A DNA stretch of 64,000 nt from Anolis sagrei (taxonomy: Eukaryota; Chordata; Lepidosauria; Squamata; Anolidae), in the NCBI RefSeq assembly GCF_037176765.1, contig NC_090028.1:24648827-24712826 (forward strand). The letters run 5' to 3'. The notes beneath the pieces were generated by a model. It was not told the DNA's origin, did not search any database, and saw only the letters and a program-made list of their open reading frames with translations. This document shows positions 55,308 through 64,000 of the stretch, piece after piece. The position numbers and the translations under genes are program-made. Within the stretch, counting starts at the first letter, position 1. Every line of letters begins with the position of its first letter.

Positions 55308-58300
55308 TACTTCCCAATTGTGTGCAGATGTTCCTGCCTGGACAATATCAGTACCATCTGTCTCCATTTTTGCTAGTTGCATTGTCAGTACCTTTGTGTT
55401 TCTGCAGTGCTTTCTGTGTGGACTGCAGCACCGACTCGTGAAACTGATGTGCAAACTCCTCGGCTATGAAGGGCTCCCATGGCTTGTTCTTCCCATTCAT
55501 GCTGTGTGACAGTGGCACGGGGACGTCCTTCGGCAAAGAGCTCCGGACATAATTGAGGATGCTCAGACTTTTCTTGGCCACATGCCCATCGCTCAACTTG
55601 GGCTTCTCAACAGAGACCGAAACTGGCTCCTTGGCTCTCAGGAACTCATGCGGCCGCAGCTGGTCTGTCCTGCAGGGCTCCACGGTCTTCGGGGTGTCTG
55701 GCAGGGAAGGGGCAGCCATGCTGCCTGGTTTGTCTGACTCCACTACAGTTGGCTGTACTTGTGGCTCTTTGGGAAACAAACAAACAAATCACAATATAAC
55801 TCAGGACAACTAAGCTTACCTATAGTGGTGCTTCTGCATAGACACCCCCTTTGTCTAGAGATCTATGGCTTAACACAAATGTTGGGGTGGGGAGTGTTAG
55901 GGAAAACTACCCTAACATATAGCAGAGAATCCAAAAACCAAACAGGATACTAAAAGGTGAGCATTCAGCTCAAGCGAGCAGAGCATGAGATGCTGTGTGA
56001 TGTGGCTGTAAAGAATTTAGAACTTAGGAGGAAAACATGAAGAGTCCAATTTTTAAAAAACAACAAAAGGTGTTGATATTGTATATTCTTTGTATGTTAA
56101 CACATGTTGTGAACCGGTCCGAATCCCTCTTTGAAGGTGAGAGGGTCGGTATATAAAACCTTGAAATAAATAAATAAATAAATTACAACTAGCTGTCCCC
56201 TGCCATGTGTACAACAATAAATAAACTCATAAAACAAAGCAATAAACATTAAACAATAACAATAAACATTAAACAATAACACCACGACACAGTTAAAATC
56301 TAAGGCCGGGCCAAATGTAATGATTAAATTTTTTAAAAAATGCTGGACATGACCAAGTGAAATGGATAGGTTTTTGGAGAGAGGTGCGGTATGCAAATAA
56401 TCTTAAATCTCTAGTAAAGTGCATTTGGGACATGATGCTTGGAGTTTCCTATTCTGGGAAGGCACACTGGAACAACCATGTCTTCAAGCTCTTCCTAAAG
56501 ATTACCAAGTCCCTTTGTCTGCAAGACTTCCTTCTGGGCAAGCGTATTTCAGATTTCCGCCTTTAGCAACCTTGGCAAAAACATTGAAAGGAAAAATGCC
56601 CATGTGTCTCATTATCTCCAATTGCTTCCTAACCCCTGACAATTGGCAAGTGCCAGGAACAGAAGGACCATGTGTCTACACGGCAGTATCATGGACCCGC
56701 TGCTTTGGTGACATTGAGTAGCATACCTTCTCAAATTGAGTCATTTATCTTTGCACAGACAGGCAGGCTTTCTTGGCAAGTCAGTGTTTCCTCCTCCTCA
56801 AGGATAAACCCAAGGTAGATATTTTAGTTATTTCTTCAAACATAGCAGCCAAAGGGGTAACGTTCTGACTGAGTACAAATGCAGATCTGCACATCACAAT
56901 GTCATTTAAAGAGATCTTTTGAATATGCTTGTTAGAAATTTGGGGGAAATTCTCAGTTGGAGTCCATTTTTTTGTGAACTGACTAGATCAGTGTTTCTCA
57001 ACCTTCCTAATACCGCGACCCCTTAATACAGTTCCATATGTGGTGGTGACCCCCAACCATAAAATCATTTTCGTTGCTACTTCATAAGTCATTTTGCTAC
57101 TATTATGAATTGTCATGTAAACATCTAATATGCACGGTATATTTACATTCACTGGACCAAATTTGCCACAAATACACGATACGCCCAAATTTGAATAATG
57201 GTGGGCTGGGGGGGGGGGGGGGGGGATTTGTCATTTGGGAGTTGTATTTTCTGAGAATTATAGTTAACTTATTAATTCTGAACTCCACCAACGATTGAAT
57301 TGAACCAAACTTGGTACACAGAACTCCCATGACCAACAGAAAATACTAGAAGGGTTTGGTGGGTGCTGACCTTGAGTTTTGGAGTTATAGTTCAACTCCA
57401 TCCAGAGAGCACTATGGACTCAAACAATGATGGATCTGGACCAAACTTGGCATGAATACTCAATATGCCCAAATGTGAACACTGGTGGATTTAGGGAAAA
57501 TAGACCTTGACATTTAGGAGTTGTGCTTATAGAATCATAAAATCATAGAATTGGAAGAGACCTTTTTAAAAGCACTCTTCAAAAATGTTTGTGTTTCCTC
57601 ATGGACCATCGACCAATACTTTGATGTTTCTTCCCAGTCAAATCCTGTTTTATTATCTTGTTTATAATGCTCTTTTATCTGCATGTAGTGTAACCACGTA
57701 ATATTTGCATTCATTTCTTTTATTTGTTGGTAAGCCTTAATCTCAGTAGTGTTCCTTATTAAGATGTCTCTATATGTCGGCCACACTCTTATTTACATAT
57801 TTTACGACAGCGGCGAGAATATCTTTAGCAAAAATTTGGAAACAAGACTGCACTCCAACCATGGATGAATGGCTGGGGAAAATCAGAGAAATAAGAGAAA
57901 TGGACGAATTAACATTTTTCTTGAAGAAAAATACCGGGAAATCGACAAAGAGGACAGATTGGGCCCTATTTGGTGAATATGAGAAAGAACGAAGAGAATA
58001 AGAGGAAATGGATACTTTTTTTAAAAAAATAACTGGAGAATTTAATGAGACAAAAAACCTGAAGATGAGATGGAAGTCAATTTTTTTTCCTTTTTCCTTT
58101 TACCCTTTCTGGAACTGATGGTGGGAAGTGGGTGACAATTTATTTTATTTTATTTTCCTTTTTTATTTTTTTCTACTTTCCTACTTTTCTATCTTCTTAC
58201 AAATATTCCTCCTCTTTCGTTGTAACTGTATAATATTCTAATAAAAATCATTATATATATATATAAAAGAAATAACTGCATTTCTTAATAGTAGAGAACT

Positions 58301-59432
58301 GGGCACTGCCATTTGATGGCCTGGCAGTGCCTGGGACAATCTTTTGTTGAGAGGTGATTAGATGTGCCCGATTGTTTCTCCTCTAACACCCATCTCTTCT
58401 CAGGTTTCAAGAGAGGGAAAATCATCCAATCACAACATCTCTCCTGACACACAAGCAGAGAGAGATCTCAAAGCACACAGCACATACTCTCCAGACTAAA
58501 GAGTAAGAAGTCAGATTCAAAAGCTTGCAGTAGAAAACACTCAGGCAGTAGAAAACCCAAATGCAACAATCCCATTTACAGCCACTTACCAGCTTGAGCA
58601 ATGCTAGGACTGTCCTGTGGGGAGCTTTTCACTGATGCTGATATGGAGGCACTTTTTTGTTTCATGGCATGGAACATCTCCACTAGTTTTTCTTTATCTA
58701 CGAGATAGAAAGGAAGTGTGTGAAGCCGACTTTTCCCAGATGTCAAATGAGAAAAGCCACATATCTACAGAAACTAAAGAAGACAATCCCTCAGTTTATG
58801 TTACCATTGTGTCTTAATGCTTAATTCTGTGCATATGTTGCATTTTAAAAAGTTAATCAAAGTGGACCTAGGCCTGTGGTCAACAGAATCCAGCCATGCC
58901 ATAATACTTGTGTTTACTAAGACAGCATTTCTCAACCTGTGGGTCGGGACCCCTGAGGGGGGAGTTGCAAGAGGGTTTCACGGGGTCACCAAAAACCATC
59001 AGAAAACAGTATTTTCTGTTGATCATGGAGGTTCTGTGTTTGGCCCAATTCTATCCTTGGTGGGGTTCAGAATGCTTTTTGATTGTAGGTGAACTATAAA
59101 TCCCAGCAACTACAACTCCCAAATGTCAAGCTCTACTTTCCCCAAACCTCACCAGTGTTCCCATTTGGGCATATTGGATATAGGTGAACTCCAAAACTCA
59201 AGGTCAATGTCAAATCCTTCCAGTATTTTCTGTTGGCCACGGGAGTTCTGTGTGCCAAGTTTGGTTCAATTCCATCATTGGTGGAGTTAAGAATGCTCTT
59301 TGATTATAAGTGAAGTATAAATCTCAGTAACTACAACTCCCAAATGACAAAATCATAATTTTGGAGTGATTGTTGCCAAATTTGGTGTGATTTCGTTCAT
59401 TGGTTCTTTTGTTTTTGTTTTTAAGGCACAGA

Positions 59433-59485
<53 letters not shown>

Positions 59486-62053
59486 GCCACACACATACAC
59501 AAATATATACACACACATACACACACACAAAATACATATATACGGACTGGGCCACAGCAACATGTGGCAGGGGATGGCTAGTTGCTAAAGTTACAGAATG
59601 CAGACTGTAATAGAGATTCTGGCCTTTGTTCCTACCACTGCTGTCAAGCCGGTGCATACCTTTCCTTTTCTCAGCAGTGATGTGAGTTAAGTTGAAGGTG
59701 GTGAGAAACCTCTTCTTCTCCTCGAAGTTGGGACTGCAGTTCATCTCATCTGGGCTGTAACGTGTTGAAAGCACGAACCGTGGAGAAGGCGTCCGGCGTT
59801 TATTCTGGACCGTTGGTGGGGAAGGACTCCTTTCTCGCAGCATTCGCCGCCTTTTCCTCCGTTTCTGGACCAGCAATTCCTCCTTCTGTTGCTGGGTGGT
59901 CAGCCCAAAGAGCTGCAAGAACTCTAGTTTCTTGAAGGAAGGAAAGACTTTATTTATCATCAGATCTCCTTTTCTTAAGGAACGTATCTTTTTGGAGGGG
60001 AAAGTCACCAGAACATGACTTAGTTCACAAAAGAAAGCCATACTACTTTTTTATCATCTCTTTAAGAGATATTCCTAGCGATCTGCTGGTTTCTTCCAGT
60101 ATGCAGACATATCAATGACTCAGGCAATGAGGCAAGTTATTAATGGTTTCTCCTCAGGCATGAAATTATGTGGCACCAAATTTCCCAAGAGATACTTGCT
60201 GAAGGCCACACAGATCCACAAGAAATAAAACTTACTTCCGAAGACGTGTCCAGCTTCAAAGGGGGCTGCTCTGCAACGCAACGTAGGTGGGCTCGTACTT
60301 CCTCTTCATCGCTCTCATCATAGGAGTCATCTAGATCATAATAGTAACCTGCGTGCACAAGGCAGGAAGGCAAAGGTCACGCCTCTAACTCAGGCATGGG
60401 CAAACTTTCCAATTTGGGGGCTGCATGACGGGCCTGGGTGGGTGGGCTGGGAGGGAGGGGGTTCTCCCCAAGCCCCCTCCCTGCCCTTTCCTCCCCTTCC
60501 TCTTCTCTTTCAGAGGCAGAAAGCGAAGGAAAGACGGGAAACGTTTGGGTCCCAAAAGGGTTGGCCTTGGTCAGGATGAGATGGTGGACGGGAGGGGAAA
60601 AGCGCATCCATTAGACCCAATATTTCCTACTCCACCATGTCCCCTGGCTCATCAGTTGGGAGCCCCTCCACCCAGCAACAATATAGTAATATATAATACT
60701 AATATTGGGCTATGCTCAGAGGTCCTCAAACTAAGGCCCGAGGGCCAAATACGGCCCTCTAAAGTCATTTACCCAGCCCTTGCACAACAGTAACAACAAT
60801 TCTATATCATCAGCCCAGCTTGTCCGAACGCATCCACCTCTACATCCCATCTCGTAATCTAAGACTCCAGAGAAGGAGCTTCCACCACACTCCCAGGAAG
60901 CCAGTATGCCACTCTCCAGGAAGTTCTTCCTATTCTTTTCAGTCAAATCTTTTCCCCTGCTATTTGAACCCATTGCTCTCTTTTTTCCCCCTCCTCCTCA
61001 ATGGGAGACCTTTTGAAATCTTGGAACATGGTTCTCATGTTCCTTCTTAACCTTCTCTTCTCCCAGCTAAACATTCACCAGGAGGAAAGGAGAAAGAAGG
61101 AAAGGGAGGGAAGGAGGAAGGGAATGGAGGGAGGGAGAAAGAAAAGAGAGATGAAAGGAAAGACAAAAGGAAAGGAAGAAAGGACAAAAGGGTGGAAGGG
61201 AATGGAGGGAAGGAGGAAAAAGAGATGAAAGAAACACAAAAAGGAAGGAAGGAAGGTGAAAGAGAGGGAAGGAGGGAGAAAAGGAAGGAAGGACTAAAGC
61301 AGGGGTCCTCCAACTAAGGCCTGGGGGCCGGATGCGGCCCTCCAAGGTCATTTACCCGGCCCTCGCTCAGAGTCAACCTAAGTCTGTAACGACTCAAAAG
61401 CATACAACAACAACAACAATCCTGTCTCATCAGCCACAAGCAGGCCCACACTTCCCATTGAAATACTAATAAATTTATATTTGTTAAAACTGTTCTTCAT
61501 TTTAATTATTGTATTGTTTTTAAGTGGGTTTTTTTGCACTACAAATAAGGTATGTGCAGCGTGCATAAGAATTCATTCATGTTTTTTTCAAATTATAATC
61601 TGGCCCTCCAACGTTTGAGGGATTGTGACCTGCTCCTCCGTTTAAAAAGTTTGAGGACCCCTGGACTGAAGTGTGAAAGGGAAGGGAATGAGGAAAGAAA
61701 GATGGAAGGAAAGACAAAGAGGAAGGAAGGAGGGAGGAGAAAGAGGGAAGGAAGGACGAAAGAGTGGAAGGGAAAGAAGGAAGGAGGGAGGAAACAGAGA
61801 CGGAAGGAAAGTAAAAGGGAAGGAAGGAGAAAGGGAGAAAGGGGAGAAGGGAGGAAAGAGAGAAGCAAGGAAGGGAGAGAGGGAGGGAAGGAGAAAGGAA
61901 AGAGAGAGAGAAGGATAGGACAGTTAGAGAGAGGAGGGCCTGAGAAAGAGCTGAAGGGGCCACCTCCGACCCCTGGGCCTGGGTTTGCCCGTACCTGCTC
62001 CAGCTGAATGTTTTCCAAACAGCTTGCTTTCTTTTTCGCTCATATTGATCCAG
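46214..62053 (-). CDS. GSE1: GSE1, last eight coding exons (C-terminal 477 residues)
   Basis: Eight exons on the minus strand join in phase: 62053-61995, 60348-60236, 59930-59660, 58697-58590, 55766-55392, 50654-50385, 46589-46486, 46348-46214. The protein part matches human GSE1 (genetic suppressor element 1, about 1,217 residues) along its C-terminal 40%. Seen in order: an acidic [16 protein letters not shown] segment, a basic [17 protein letters not shown] patch that could serve nuclear import, [20 protein letters not shown], an acidic run, and a C-terminal heptad-rich coiled coil ([15 protein letters not shown] ... [20 protein letters not shown]). GSE1 is a nuclear coiled-coil protein found with LSD1/CoREST and HDAC complexes. 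No broken exon. The 5' exons lie outside the window. Convergent with GINS2, as in human. Confidence 0.95.
46486..46589 (-). CDS. GSE1: GSE1 exon, coiled coil
   Basis: Donor gtgagt, acceptor tgattgcag. Encodes (E)[20 protein letters not shown] and [14 protein letters not shown]. Confidence 0.96.
46640..46895 (+). mobile_element. CR1 internal fragment in GSE1 intron
   Basis: Encodes [20 protein letters not shown] and [11 protein letters not shown] without the ends; close to the copy at 7.7 kb. Confidence 0.85.
46938..47400 (+). mobile_element. tRNA-derived SINE with L2-type tail
   Basis: Head 'ccgcagctgtggcgcaact' with B-box-like 'gagttcgaagcc'. The 3' end 'ggcattgaatgtttgccat' and 'ggggtgagaagggcggaata' equals the L2 tail at 18.54-18.63 kb. 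Confidence 0.85.
47401..47582. mobile_element. hAT-type element, right half
   Basis: From 'gttcttcattttaattatt' to 'gtttgtggacccctg', same family as 37,114-37,473; the left half is missing. Confidence 0.75.
47630..48864 (+). mobile_element. I/Vingi-like LINE, outer copy, first part
   Basis: Frames give [38 protein letters not shown], the catalytic [13 protein letters not shown], and [20 protein letters not shown]. The clade is judged from the YADD and C-terminal style. It stops at 48,864 and resumes at about 50,003. Several frame breaks. Confidence 0.75.
48865..49995 (+). mobile_element. I/Vingi-like LINE inserted into a relative
   Basis: 5'-truncated copy: [60 protein letters not shown] and the zinc-binding-like CECGEE end, followed by 3' UTR and the tail 'cacgataaataaacaaat'. 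The 7-bp word actacct is on both sides (48,858-48,864 and 49,996-50,002). Confidence 0.82.
49996..50190 (+). mobile_element. outer I/Vingi-like LINE, resumed 3' part
   Basis: Translation continues [20 protein letters not shown] and HFWSKDI then stop, i.e. the C-terminus missing from the outer copy before the insertion. Confidence 0.75.
50385..50654 (-). CDS. GSE1: GSE1 exon with acidic run
   Basis: Acceptor ggcttctag, donor gtaagc. Encodes (G)[20 protein letters not shown], a Ser/Gln-rich part, the acidic [15 protein letters not shown], and [16 protein letters not shown]. The flanks are the best conserved against human. Confidence 0.96.
51003..51049 (+). repeat. (AAT)n microsatellite
   Basis: About 15 TAA units next to a CR1 3' end. 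Confidence 0.95.
51050..51538 (-). mobile_element. CR1 3' fragment, minus strand
   Basis: Reverse complement ends in the CR1 'tctatgattctatga' type tail; encodes [20 protein letters not shown] and [18 protein letters not shown]. Confidence 0.88.
51539..51626 (+). mobile_element. CR1 3' end, plus strand, abutting the previous copy
   Basis: 'tgcaatattcctgctttgtg' to 'gattctatgattctatg'. Together with the minus-strand copy this forms inverted CR1 3' ends. Confidence 0.8.
51924..54405 (+). mobile_element. tRNA-derived SINE split by an L1
   Basis: SINE head and body from about 51,924 to 52,072, resumed at 54,090 and ending 'ggcattgaatgtttgccgta' and 'ggggtgagaagggtggaata', an L2-type tail. The L1 fills the gap. 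Confidence 0.85.
52073..54089 (+). mobile_element. L1-type LINE, 5'-truncated, C-terminal ORF2 and 3' UTR
   Basis: Flanked by an exact 15-bp repeat aaaaacagcaatgtg (52,058-52,072 and 54,090-54,104) and ends in an A-rich tail after an aataaa. Encodes the end of ORF2: [39 protein letters not shown], and the C-terminal [15 protein letters not shown]-like region with Cys-x2-Cys...His..Cys ([18 protein letters not shown]). One frame break near 53,000. The first about 40 bases form a hairpin (tgtctttgtctttgtc against gacaaagaca). Confidence 0.88.
54485..54801. mobile_element. hAT-like non-autonomous element, complete, 317 bp
   Basis: Ends caggcccgtagcc and ggctacatgcctg, flanked by exact 8-bp repeats cctaggag (54,477-54,484 and 54,802-54,809). 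Long G-runs near 54,510, 54,535 and 54,755 and a C-run near the right end could fold together. Confidence 0.9.
55085..55310 (+). mobile_element. L2-like 3' end with (ATT)n tail
   Basis: 'gtaagttgcaccgagtcct' and 'cgggagatgttagcgagat', then (ATT)n. Confidence 0.7.
55392..55766 (-). CDS. GSE1: GSE1 exon, largest in the window
   Basis: Donor gtactg after HK, acceptor tttcccaaag. Encodes (E)[20 protein letters not shown], a variable linker, [20 protein letters not shown] and [20 protein letters not shown]. The last 70 residues are near-identical to human; the first half is loose. Confidence 0.96.
56055..56185 (+). mobile_element. L2-like 3' end, variant family
   Basis: 'gaaccggtccgaatccct' and 'gtgagagggtcggtatat', then AAAT units. 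Confidence 0.6.
56188..56214 (-). mobile_element. Helitron 3' end scrap
   Basis: 'actagctgtcccctgccat' is the reverse complement of the Helitron terminus seen at 59.55-59.58 kb. Confidence 0.5.
56215..56570 (-). mobile_element. L2-like LINE fragment
   Basis: UTR with repeated 'aataaacattaaacaata', then 'ctattctgggaaggcacac' and 'aaccatgtcttcaagctc' as in 27.1-27.6 kb. Confidence 0.7.
56991..57530 (-). mobile_element. SPIN-like hAT, one end plus shared module
   Basis: Left edge 'agtgtttctcaaccttcct' and 'gtggtgacccccaaccat' is a SPIN-like end; the module follows and is cut at about 57,530. G-run at about 57,210-57,226. Confidence 0.75.
57545..58265. mobile_element. L1-type LINE with 5' inversion
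   Basis: 57,545-57,785 encodes L1 ORF2 on the minus strand ([20 protein letters not shown]) while 57,786-58,005 encodes a later part on the plus strand ([20 protein letters not shown]). Plus-strand 3' UTR and an AATAAA/AT-rich tail close it. About 120 residues between the two parts are missing. This is the pattern of twin priming. Confidence 0.85.
58300..58375 (-). mobile_element. Penelope-like tail scrap
   Basis: 'ggcctggcagtgcctggga' and 'gttgagaggtgattagatg', as in other reverse tails. Confidence 0.65.
58590..58697 (-). CDS. GSE1: GSE1 exon
   Basis: Acceptor ctcgtag, donor gtaagt. Encodes (D)[19 protein letters not shown] to [11 protein letters not shown]; human has KDKERLVEMLRAMKQKA here. 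Confidence 0.94.
58923..59581 (+). mobile_element. composite element: SPIN-like hAT end joined to a Helitron 3' end
   Basis: Begins 'cagcatttctcaacctg', continues with two blocks of the shared module, an (AT)n run at about 59,434-59,480, and ends 'gccacagcaacatgtggca' plus 'ggggatggctag' followed by T: a hairpin and CTAG, the Helitron 3' signature. Mirrors 28,683-29,367. Confidence 0.7.
59660..59930 (-). CDS. GSE1: GSE1 exon with basic patch
   Basis: Acceptor ccttcaag, donor gtatgc. Encodes [20 protein letters not shown], the basic [38 protein letters not shown] and [11 protein letters not shown]. Very close to human. Confidence 0.96.
60236..60348 (-). CDS. GSE1: GSE1 exon, acidic YYYD segment
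   Basis: Acceptor gtgcacgcag, donor gtaagt. Encodes (G)[20 protein letters not shown] and [17 protein letters not shown]. Confidence 0.95.
60719..60815. mobile_element. hAT-type element, left part
   Basis: 'gaggtcctcaaactaaggcc' and 'tacggccctctaaagtcat'; same family as 61,300-61,663. Confidence 0.75.
60866..61075 (-). mobile_element. old CR1-like fragment
   Basis: 'ggagcttccaccacactcc' and 'gaagttcttcctattctt' match CR1 C-terminal order on the minus strand, diverged. Confidence 0.6.
61078..61935. repeat. purine-rich tract split by a hAT element
   Basis: GGAA/GAAA/GGGA low complexity at 61,078-61,299 and 61,672-61,935. Frames rich in Lys/Glu/Arg or Ser/Phe/Pro are composition artefacts. 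Confidence 0.9.
61300..61663. mobile_element. hAT-type non-autonomous element, 364 bp
   Basis: Ends caggggtcctccaac and gtttgaggacccctg. Flanks gactaaag and gactgaag are 7 of 8 alike. Same family as 37,114-37,473. Confidence 0.9.
61995..62053 (-). CDS. GSE1: GSE1 short exon, 59 bases
   Basis: Acceptor gggcttag, donor gtacgg. Reads [19 protein letters not shown](G) and joins in phase to the YYYDLDD exon. Both splice sites and phase fit; the human residues here are recalled less surely, so confidence is lower than for the other exons. Confidence 0.7.
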
Positions 62054-62490
62054 CTAAGCCCTACCACAAAAACTGTTTGCTTCATACTGAGTTGTTCTAA
62101 GGAATGACTGAATAAATTGCCATCACTGTTCTACGCTTATGGAAGAAGAGCAAAGGCAAACCCAGACCCCATGCCAACCAGGGCAACAGACCACTTCCAC
62201 CATATTATATTACAAAAGATAACAGACTGCTCTGCAGGTAGAAAAATAGGTACAGCAACACAGTAGCGAACTCCATTGCTAGCTGGCTTTGAGGTCCAAA
62301 AGGGTCAATGGGGTTGCCAAAGGAGAAGAAGAAGCATTGAGGACAAAACAGGCTGAGCCGGTGCCCAACGAGCCATGAGCAGCCAATAGAAAACTGCCGA
62401 ACAACACACCACGGATGCTTTTACAGCCTGCATACTCACACTCCCTCAGCTAACTGCTCCCAACTAAGTGCTTTGCTTTCCTCCATTCCA
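62054..62490. other. GSE1 intron, no feature recognised
   Basis: No repeat or exon signature was recognised. Confidence 0.3.
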
Positions 62491-62499
62491 CGAATCCTA

Positions 62500-62800
62500 C
62501 TCTGGTTGTACATTCCAGATTAATATTTAAAGCTGCTTTATTAGCCTTGGCTCATCATTTATTAATTGGGCCTGTCTTGGCGGCAGGATTTACACAGCAG
62601 CGCGAACTGGGTGTTCAAGGCGATTTGCAAACTCAGGAGGGAGAGCAAGTGAGCGCGTTCTGTTTGCAAGGAGCAATTAGTTCCCTGACAGCAATGTGAC
62701 CCCGGCTATTAGGGCTTTGATGAAAGCTCAAAGGCTACTTCTCACTAATTTCACATTTACTAGGCATTAGTCATTCAATTCTTGTGTTGTTAACACATGG
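62500..62800. promoter_or_regulatory. candidate conserved non-coding element in a GSE1 intron
   Basis: Repeat-free and rich in factor-like words: 'agattaatatttaaagctgc', 'tcatcatttattaattgggc', 'caaggagcaattagttccc' and 'aggcattagtcattcaatt'. It closely resembles typical vertebrate enhancers in base usage. Conservation is not measured. Confidence 0.45.
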
Positions 62801-63057
62801 AAAACCAGGCAACAAGCCCTGGAAAGCCTTCACAAAAAAATCAAGAAGTAGCATTTAGCCCTCAAGATGCAAAAACCATGTACCCATCACTTTTAGGCGC
62901 ATCTTCAGTGTAGAATTAATGCAGTTTGACACCACTTTAACTACCAATTGCGCAATCCGACGGAATCACAGAAGTGAGTTTTCTCTGCCAAACCAAAACC
63001 CTCATGATTCCATAACATATAAGCTCAAGATCAGAGTTTTTTACTTTAGGGTCCAGT

Positions 63058-63441
63058 TTGATTCATCACATAGCTCGGGATGAGTACATAAGCAGTTGGT
63101 TTAAAATCAATTCTAAGAAAGCTTCCCCCATCGTCCTTTCCGCATCCCTTCTAAGTCATCTGGGTATTGACATGGCTCTCAAATCAATCAACCAGAGACT
63201 GTGGGACATTGCCTTTTGTGAGCTGCGCTCTCGCTCTTACGTATCTTGTTCCTCTAGTGCCCTGTCCATACATTATGTTAGGCCTTTCTATGAAGCAAAC
63301 TATCTAAAGAACTTGCCTGAGGCCAAATATCACTGCCTATTTCCCAAAGCAAGGTGCAATGTGCTCCCATCTGAATTGCTGCGTGGGAGATTTGCAGGTA
63401 CCCCATATAATGACAACAGAGGCTCCTACACTCCTTTTTAA
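63058..63441 (+). mobile_element. LINE-like coding remnant
   Basis: An open frame of 127 codons with 'PEAKYHCLFPKARCNVLPSE' and LLRGRFAGTPYNDNRG resembles the C-terminal part of LINE proteins (ARxNxLPSxLLxGRF style). Family not assigned; a host gene is less likely because there are no splice sites or recognised homologue. Confidence 0.4.
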
Positions 63442-63447
63442 ATCTCC

Positions 63448-63579
63448 ATTTACTGAATAAACTCGAGTATAAGCCTAGTTTTTCAGCCCTTTTTTTAGGC
63501 TGAAAAAGTCCCCCTCAGCTTATACTCAAGACAAGGTTATTTATTCTTTTACTCTCTTCTTCTTCTTCTTCTTCTTCTT

Positions 63580-63610
<31 letters not shown>

Positions 63611-63802
63611 TTTATTTATTTATTTATTTTATTCTATTTATTATTATTACATTTATCATTTTACTCTATTATTATACATTTATTATTTTACTGTATAATT
63701 GTTGTTATTGCTACATTCATTATTTTAATCTTTTTATTATTGTTGTTATTATTAGATTGATTATGTTACTCTCTTTATTATTATCAAAAGGATACGTAAG
63801 CA
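63448..63802. mobile_element. left half of the actcgagtata-ended DNA element with (TTC)n
   Basis: Starts 'aactcgagtataagccta', has a short foldback 'agcctagtttttcagccc' region, (TTC)n at about 63,556-63,609, AT-rich filler and 'aaaggatacgtaagcacat'. Partner of the right half at 24.1-24.46 kb. Confidence 0.5.
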
Positions 63803-63805
63803 CAT

Positions 63806-64000
63806 TTGTTTATTTATTTACGACATTTATATGCCGCCCTTCTCACCCCGAAGGGGACTCAGAGCAGCTTACAAGTAAAAAGTAAATACAATATATTATT
63901 ATCATAGCACAATATTAATATTATATATAACATTATACTGTAATATTATTAGTAATATTACATTTAATATAAAATATGTAATTATAATATCATTTTATTA
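63806..64000 (-). mobile_element. L2-type 3' end running off the window
   Basis: TTTA units, 'atgccgcccttctcacccc' and 'gaaggggactcagagcagc', then AT-rich UTR to the edge. Confidence 0.75.

Noticed and set aside
59434-59575. Repetitive Tyr/Ile and His/Thr frames
   Set aside because: Translation of (AT)n and (AC)n microsatellite sequence.
63058-63441. Host gene of 127 codons
   Set aside because: No splice sites or known homologue; the ARxNxLPS...GRF style fits a LINE C-terminus better.

Overview
The window reads as nuclear DNA from a squamate reptile, probably an iguanian lizard; I cannot name the genus. The grounds are the vertebrate host genes with introns and the repeat mix: CR1, L2-type, BovB, L1 and other LINEs, Sauria-type tRNA SINEs, SPIN-like and other hAT elements, Helitrons, Penelope-like elements and many microsatellites. 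Most of the sequence is repeats, often nested.

Three host genes are supported. (1) About 14.25-14.43 kb, plus strand: one exon of a C16orf74-like gene with the calcineurin-docking word PDIIIT. (2) 20,984-30,074, plus strand: a complete GINS2 (PSF2) gene in five exons encoding 185 residues, preceded by a promoter with about a dozen CCAAT boxes. (3) 46,214-62,053, minus strand: the last eight coding exons of GSE1, which runs off the right edge. The order and orientation C16orf74 > GINS2 > < GSE1 matches human 16q24.1, so the block is conserved synteny. The products do not share a pathway as far as is known: GINS2 belongs to the CMG replicative helicase, GSE1 to LSD1/HDAC-type chromatin complexes, and C16orf74 binds calcineurin.

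Layout. 0-14 kb: repeats (Penelope-like pieces, a SPIN-like hAT, a BovB interrupted by a CR1 and an L2, R4-like LINE tails) around unique islands at 3.0-3.6 and 6.6-7.1 kb. 14-21 kb: C16orf74 exon, an 82-bp tandem repeat, L2 copies and the GINS2 promoter. 21-30 kb: GINS2, whose introns hold a second 82-bp array, a hAT with a large hairpin, Helitron-type sequence, an LTR-like fossil and a Penelope-like element with clear target duplications. 30-46 kb: repeat-filled intergenic space between the convergent 3' ends, with a 108-bp satellite at 36.4-38.2 kb, a 102-bp array at 39.4-40.0 kb and a SINE with an internally amplified body at 40.5-41.4 kb. 46-62 kb: GSE1 exons separated by nested LINEs and SINEs. 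62-64 kb: GSE1 intron with a likely conserved non-coding element and decayed repeats.

I saw no new enzyme system. The more unusual material is structural: foldback Penelope-like insertions with 9-13 bp target duplications, one sequence module shared by Helitron-type and hAT-type elements, a satellite built around a palindrome that a hAT used as its target, repeated GC-box/CCAAT promoter modules, and SINE tails matching an L2 tail in the same window. Repeat boundaries marked 'about' are read by eye.
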